A stretch of DNA of 16,446 bases from an uncultured Candidatus Saccharibacteria bacterium (lineage in GTDB: Bacteria > Patescibacteria > Saccharimonadia > Saccharimonadales > UBA6022), in contig CAMPJF010000008.1 of assembly GCA_946886725.1 (NCBI GenBank), positions 1 through 16,446 on the forward strand. Reading direction: 5' to 3'. A model generated the notes under the pieces. That model saw only the letters and a list, made by a program, of their open reading frames with translations, did no database searches and was not told where the DNA came from. Of this stretch, positions 13,676-16,446 are shown in pieces (the first letter of the stretch is position 1; each line of letters opens with the position of its first letter). The translations under genes were made by a program, and so were the position numbers.

Positions 13676-14143
13676 TTATGATGCGGCATCTTGCTTAATT
13701 TTATCGAGTGCATCGTTAAATCCATTTGACGTCAATGATGAGCCAGCTACTCGGCTCAGTTCAACCTCGTCGATGTTTTTACCGATGACGAGCGGTCGGT
13801 AGCCCGACGCAAATTTTGACTGGTATACTTCAGTGTCGCCACCACTTGCTCGTTGCTCAAGAGTGACATCTTTTATGATGTTATTTTCTAGCGTAACGGT
13901 CAGTCCGATCGATTCAGTGCCGCCTGGAGTGCGGTACGAGCCACTCGAGGTGTATTCCCCGTCCTTCAGTCTGGTTGCTGAGGCAGTGTTTTGGGTTTGT
14001 ACCATGTCTTGAGTGGTATTCATCGATGTTGGCGTTTGCGTCTTGTCGTTGTCAAGCGCCATAAGGCCAGCCGTACTTGCCGACAGTAGAACGATGACGA
14101 TGAGTGCCGCCACGTTTGGGTGTATTTTATGCGGTACATTCAT
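13676..14143 (-). CDS. Membrane-anchored extracytosolic FMN-binding domain protein
   Basis: A 155-aa protein with a signal anchor (about 11-30), a Thr/Gln/Asn-rich linker (33-58) and an FMN_bind-type domain (about 59-152). Marks of the domain: DGEYTSSGSY, SIGLTVTLENNIIKDVTLE, SKFASGY and the C-terminal AGSSLTSNGFNDAL (133-146). The last corresponds to the SGATxTS block where ApbE attaches FMN. Here the acceptor Thr position is Ser (S137 or nearby), which ApbE enzymes are known to accept. It is the likely outer electron carrier for the NqrB/RnfD-FNR protein at 4510-6012, although 7.7 kb apart. GAGGAAGG precedes the start and a TATAAT lies at 14191-14196. The protein is shorter than RnfG/NqrC and has one domain only. 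Confidence 0.82.
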   Translation of the reverse strand: MNVPHKIHPNVAALIVIVLLSASTAGLMALDNDKTQTPTSMNTTQDMVQTQNTASATRLKDGEYTSSGSYRTPGGTESIGLTVTLENNIIKDVTLEQRASGGDTEVYQSKFASGYRPLVIGKNIDEVELSRVAGSSLTSNGFNDALDKIKQDAAS

Positions 14144-14190
14144 GACTTCTGACCTTCCTCGTATGGTTTCGCTGCCTGCTTCTTTTATTC

Positions 14191-14196
14191 ATTATA
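14191..14196 (-). promoter_or_regulatory. -10 element for the FMN-binding protein gene
   Basis: TATAAT on the minus strand, 47 nt before the ATG, with no convincing -35 at 17 nt. It lies just past the end of the disrupted hydrolase gene. Confidence 0.5.
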
Positions 14197-14234
14197 CCAA
14201 TAGTAGCCCCGAAATTCTCTGATACATAGACAGA

Positions 14235-14995
14235 TCAATGCGAAAGAAAATATAATATTCTTTCCTGTACGAGATCAGTAGCCTGAATCGGCGAATGGTG
14301 AGTAACCTCTTCTTCGAAAACTGTAATTGCTTCGCTGATATCATGAAGGACTAAGTTGTTTGCGTATTCCACACGGTCTTTTAACCCAACTATCAGCATA
14401 GTGCGTACGCTGATAGTTTTTAGGTCGTCGAAAGCCTCTGCTTTCTCAATGACGTTTTTTAGGGATCTTTCACGTGCCGCTCGTCCATGGTTGCGAATAT
14501 AATAGCCGGCGAATGTTTTTATTAATGCCCATCCTAATCTTCGATAGTGTGAGTCCAGTAGGAAGCGGTATAACCTGTTAGTTGCGCGAAGTGTCGCATA
14601 TGCCTCGGCGCTATCCTTGTAGAGTGGTGGGTGTAATAATATCAATGCCCAAACGCTGCCGGGATGTAATCGTCCATAACGGGCTGCGAGAAGTGCTCCC
14701 ATTGAATGTCCGATCAAAATATATGGCGATGATAGGTGAAGATCTTTAATGCTAGCGTGCAAGTACGAGACATGTGCATCGTAGGAATAATCGGAATGAC
14801 GTGGCCTTGGGCATTACCAAACCCTAAGAGATCGATGGTGACTACTCGATAGCCCGCGCGTGTAAGGTGTGGTTGTAATTTCTTCCAATATCGAGACGAG
14901 GACAGGAAGCCATGCAGGAGGATGATTATCCGTCCTTCGCCGCCGAAATTTGTAACTGGTGGCTTACGTCCGTAGGGTAACGAGGAGTGTATCAT
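14235..14995 (-). pseudogene. Alpha/beta hydrolase interrupted by one frameshift
   Basis: Two overlapping minus-strand frames (14995-14714 and 14762-14235) together encode one complete alpha/beta hydrolase of about 250 residues. The first has the oxyanion-hole block ILLHGFLSSS and VVTIDLLGFG. The second has the nucleophile elbow GHSMG, the acid in GLKDRVEYAN and the catalytic His in VTHHSPIQ. Reading the second frame upstream of its first ATG gives SDYSYDAHVSYLHASIKDL, which continues the first frame after NAQGH, as expected for this family. The shift is at about 14795-14812 and needs a -1 step; one base is missing. No slippery heptamer is seen. All catalytic residues survive, so this is either a very recent mutation, a sequencing error, or a gene that makes two peptides. 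It lies 25 bp after the 92-aa gene in the same direction. Substrate unknown. Confidence 0.78.
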
Positions 14996-15020
14996 AGTGT
15001 AGTGAAATGCTGTCGCTGTG

Positions 15021-15299
15021 CTATTTTACATCTGGCAACATCACTAAAAGTTGCTGCATTTTGTATTTAATCTGATCGATGACTTCCCTACCGTGATTAG
15101 ATTCTACATGCTCTAAGTTGGCGCCAAGTTCAGCGACATCCAGAAGCGGCGGATACAAGTCATAGTAACGCTCAATGTCGGCCCGTCCACTGAAAAGATC
15201 AACAATTAACTGACCCATGGTTTTATAGGAGTGTTTTTGATCGTTCTTTAGTATCTTGCTGATGCGATCGTAGATAGTATTAATGTCGTCGTGTTCCAT
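15021..15299 (-). CDS. Small hypothetical cytosolic helical protein (92 aa)
   Basis: No signal peptide or membrane segment. The protein is acidic and probably mostly helical, with two parts joined at a Tyr/Pro-rich turn (YYDLYPPLLD, about 45-54). No family is recognised. A TATACT lies at 15316-15311 and would start transcription only about 5 nt before the ATG; no Shine-Dalgarno is seen, so translation may be near-leaderless. The disrupted hydrolase follows 25 bp downstream in the same direction and may be co-transcribed. An inverted repeat at 15353-15385 lies upstream. Codon use resembles the neighbouring genes, which is the main reason to accept it. Confidence 0.6.
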   Translation of the reverse strand: MEHDDINTIYDRISKILKNDQKHSYKTMGQLIVDLFSGRADIERYYDLYPPLLDVAELGANLEHVESNHGREVIDQIKYKMQQLLVMLPDVK

Positions 15300-15352
15300 G
15301 TCTAATAGCTAGTATACTAAATTATTGATCATGGTGCGGTCTGTCGACCCAT

Positions 15353-15385
15353 TATATGAATGCCTAATGGGTAGGTATTCATATA
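15353..15385 (-). repeat. Inverted repeat upstream of the 92-aa gene
   Basis: TATATGAATGCCTA (15353-15366) and TAGGTATTCATATA (15372-15385) match at 13 of 14 positions with a 5-nt loop. No T-tract follows on either strand, so an operator or a regulatory hairpin is more likely than a terminator. The rest of 15386-15455 shows nothing recognisable. Confidence 0.5.
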
Positions 15386-15455
15386 GCATTTGTTCTGACT
15401 GACTGCACATTAGCAGTGGCATGGTGTGGCAATAAGATAATGGTATGTCTCGTAC

Positions 15456-15482
15456 AAAAACCCCGCGGTATGTACGCGGGGT
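15456..15482 (-). terminator. Terminator after the 50-aa gene
   Basis: On the minus strand ACCCCGCG and CGCGGGGT (15482-15460) form a very stable 8-bp stem with a 7-nt loop, followed by TTTT (15459-15456). It lies 23 bp past the stop of the 50-aa gene. Confidence 0.88.
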
Positions 15483-15505
15483 CATGTCTTATGTTTATTT
15501 GTATA

Positions 15506-15658
15506 CTAGCTTTCTGTCGAACAGATCTTGGCCTGGCGCGCTTTTAGGAATGCTTGCATTCGTTTTTGCAGTAGTATGTCTATCTTGACCGGCTGAGATT
15601 GTCGACGTAATGTTTCGATATATCGTAGCCATTCGCGGTTGTCTGTTTGATTATTCAT
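15506..15658 (-). CDS. Very small basic protein (50 aa)
   Basis: An ATG at 15658 preceded by GGAG with 8 nt spacing opens 50 codons ending TAG, followed by a strong terminator. The product starts MNNQTDNREWLRYIETLRRQ, is rich in Gln, Lys and Arg, has one Cys near the end and is probably one long amphipathic helix or two. No membrane segment or known family. Ribosome site, codon use like its neighbours and its own terminator support a real gene despite its size. A small nucleic-acid- or protein-binding role would fit the charge but is not shown. Confidence 0.62.
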   Translation of the reverse strand: MNNQTDNREWLRYIETLRRQSQPVKIDILLQKRMQAFLKARQAKICSTES

Positions 15659-15865
15659 ACTGTTTCTCCAAAGTTTAAGAAATTAAAAAACAACTAAAAC
15701 AAAACTGTTTAGCTGTAACGGATTTCGGGTTATGGAGCTGCCTGATAGATTAACTGACCGTTATCAGTGTCATCGTGACAGGAAACTTGATTGTATAAAA
15801 AGACGCGCAGGGACCGGAGTGTGGTTGTCTGCATTAAGTATACTCCTCACGCTTGTGGGTGTGCA

Positions 15866-15929
15866 AATAAAACAAAAGCCCTACGTACGAACGCAGAGCC
15901 TTTGCTCGATGCGCATGTTACGTAAGGCT
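15866..15929 (-). terminator. Terminator after the 16378-side hypothetical gene
   Basis: On the minus strand AGCCTTACGTA (15929-15919) pairs with TACGTAGGGCT (15887-15877), with one mismatch. Inside is a second stem built from CGCA/TGCG and GAGC/GCTC around a CTTT loop. TTTTGTTTTATTTG follows on the 3' side. It begins 5 nt past the stop codon of the upstream gene. A plus-strand frame reading across it (15732-15938) is taken to be chance. Confidence 0.8.
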
Positions 15930-15934
15930 ATCCC

Positions 15935-16342
15935 TTAGGTTTCGTCGTTCAACAGGATGATGATGTCATCTAACGAACACTCGCTCACGCTTGTTTTACC
16001 AAGGGGGAGATAGAATGTCAGATCGCCTATCGCTGCGCCAAGAACGAACAGCATTATCATGTTGTCCGGGTCTGTGGTCCACGGTATGCCATGTCGGTCA
16101 GTGCCAGCGTGGCTGAGTAAAAGACCGGTACCCTGCGATTTGCGACATTGTAGCGGCAGGCTGTACAAAAGGTCGAGGATTTCTTCCTTGTGCAGCGCCA
16201 GCCTTTCAGTACTGAAACTTTTTCCTGCACCGACAACATCCATTACTTCTGTCATCGGTTCGGGTGTATCCGTGTCTTTGTAGAGACACTGGGCGTAGAT
16301 GTTTTGAACACACGCTTCTATGTGTGTGCCGACGTTCGTCAT
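15935..16342 (-). CDS. Hypothetical cytosolic protein (135 aa, or 147 aa with upstream start)
   Basis: No signal peptide. The C-terminal half contains GTGLLLSHAGTDRHGIPW and a hydrophobic stretch MIMLFVLGAAIGDLTFYLPL (about 95-115 of the short form) that could be a buried strand-helix or a weak membrane segment. The N-terminal half has three cysteines. I do not recognise the family. The start at 16342 is preferred because GAGGA (16351-16347) stands just before it. The in-frame ATG at 16378 has no Shine-Dalgarno but lies within the transcript predicted from the promoter at 16404-16432, so it cannot be excluded. A strong terminator follows the stop, so this is a single-gene unit. Confidence 0.66.
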   Translation of the reverse strand: MTNVGTHIEACVQNIYAQCLYKDTDTPEPMTEVMDVVGAGKSFSTERLALHKEEILDLLYSLPLQCRKSQGTGLLLSHAGTDRHGIPWTTDPDNMIMLFVLGAAIGDLTFYLPLGKTSVSECSLDDIIILLNDET

Positions 16343-16403
16343 ATGATCCTCGCTGTTCGATTCGACTTCAAAGGGCATCCAGATGAAAACTGAATATCAT
16401 ATA

Positions 16404-16432
16404 ATAATAACATTTTTACATTGTTTATGCAA
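16404..16432 (-). promoter_or_regulatory. Promoter for the hypothetical gene near the right edge
   Basis: On the minus strand TTGCAT (16432-16427), exactly 17 nt, and TATTAT (16409-16404). Start is expected near 16397, 19 nt before the ATG at 16378 and 55 nt before the one at 16342. The -35 is identical to that before cassette B. Confidence 0.6.
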
Positions 16433-16446
16433 ACGCATGCATCAAC

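Noticed and set aside
14780..14815. Programmed -1 frameshift site in the hydrolase gene
   Set aside because: No X-XXY-YYZ heptamer at the junction and no clear downstream structure; a missing base is simpler.
15730..15834. Minus-strand frame of 34 codons with AGGAG upstream, between a terminator and the 50-aa gene
   Set aside because: The ribosome site is good, but the frame is very short, the product is unlike any protein I know and no clear promoter fits. Kept only as a possibility.
15732..15938. Plus-strand frame of 68 codons
   Set aside because: No ribosome site, odd composition (many Arg, Gln, Cys, Met), and it reads straight through the terminator of the opposite-strand gene at 15866-15929.

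Overview
The window looks like a chromosomal segment from a Patescibacteria/CPR bacterium, most likely Candidatus Saccharibacteria. This is inferred from the gene types only: small pilin-like and helical secreted proteins without recognisable relatives, an RnfD/NqrB-like membrane domain fused to a ferredoxin-reductase domain, single-copy envelope genes, and very short intergenic gaps. TGA is used as a stop (the ApbE-like gene and the hydrolase), so the code is the standard bacterial one and not code 25. No rRNA, tRNA, CRISPR array, transposase or phage gene was seen.

Layout. 1-2302 (minus): the 5' part of a band-7/SPFH membrane protein cut by the window edge, preceded by a cardiolipin synthase. 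2386-4416 (minus): two tandem paralogous two-gene cassettes, each a secreted helical protein with two cysteines followed by a 93-aa single-span protein with an acidic tail. In both, the genes overlap by TAATG. 4510-6896 (minus): an ATGA-overlapping pair, an ApbE-like flavin transferase and a membrane flavoprotein/NAD(P)H reductase fusion. 7131-10838 (plus): a family 2 glycosyltransferase (GT2), a 57-aa membrane protein, then a secreted protein with three carbohydrate-binding-like repeats and a NodB deacetylase domain. 11035-12518 (minus): a second GT2 plus a 69-aa membrane protein, a mirror image of the first pair. 12699-13637 (minus): a membrane-anchored GH16 glycoside hydrolase. 13676-14143 (minus): an FMN-binding-domain protein. 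14235-14995 (minus): a frameshifted alpha/beta hydrolase. 15021-16378 (minus): three small hypothetical genes, one of only 50 codons, separated by clear terminators.

How the genes may work together. The central 6.5 kb reads as an envelope polysaccharide locus: two membrane GT2 synthases with small partner proteins, an exported deacetylase with sugar-binding modules, and an exported endo-glycosidase. ApbE, the NqrB/RnfD-FNR fusion and the FMN-binding protein together form a plausible NAD(P)H-to-extracytosolic-flavin electron path. Cardiolipin synthase and the band-7 protein are membrane organisation genes. The tandem helical/acidic cassettes are unassigned and are the least explained coding part.

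Regulatory signals are readable. A TTGC(A/G)(T/C)-17 bp-TATA(A/C)T-type promoter recurs upstream of several minus-strand genes, and both GT2 cassettes are framed by long inverted repeats in their leaders and trailers. Several genes lack a Shine-Dalgarno but carry a -10-like hexamer 5-6 nt before the ATG, which suggests leaderless transcripts.
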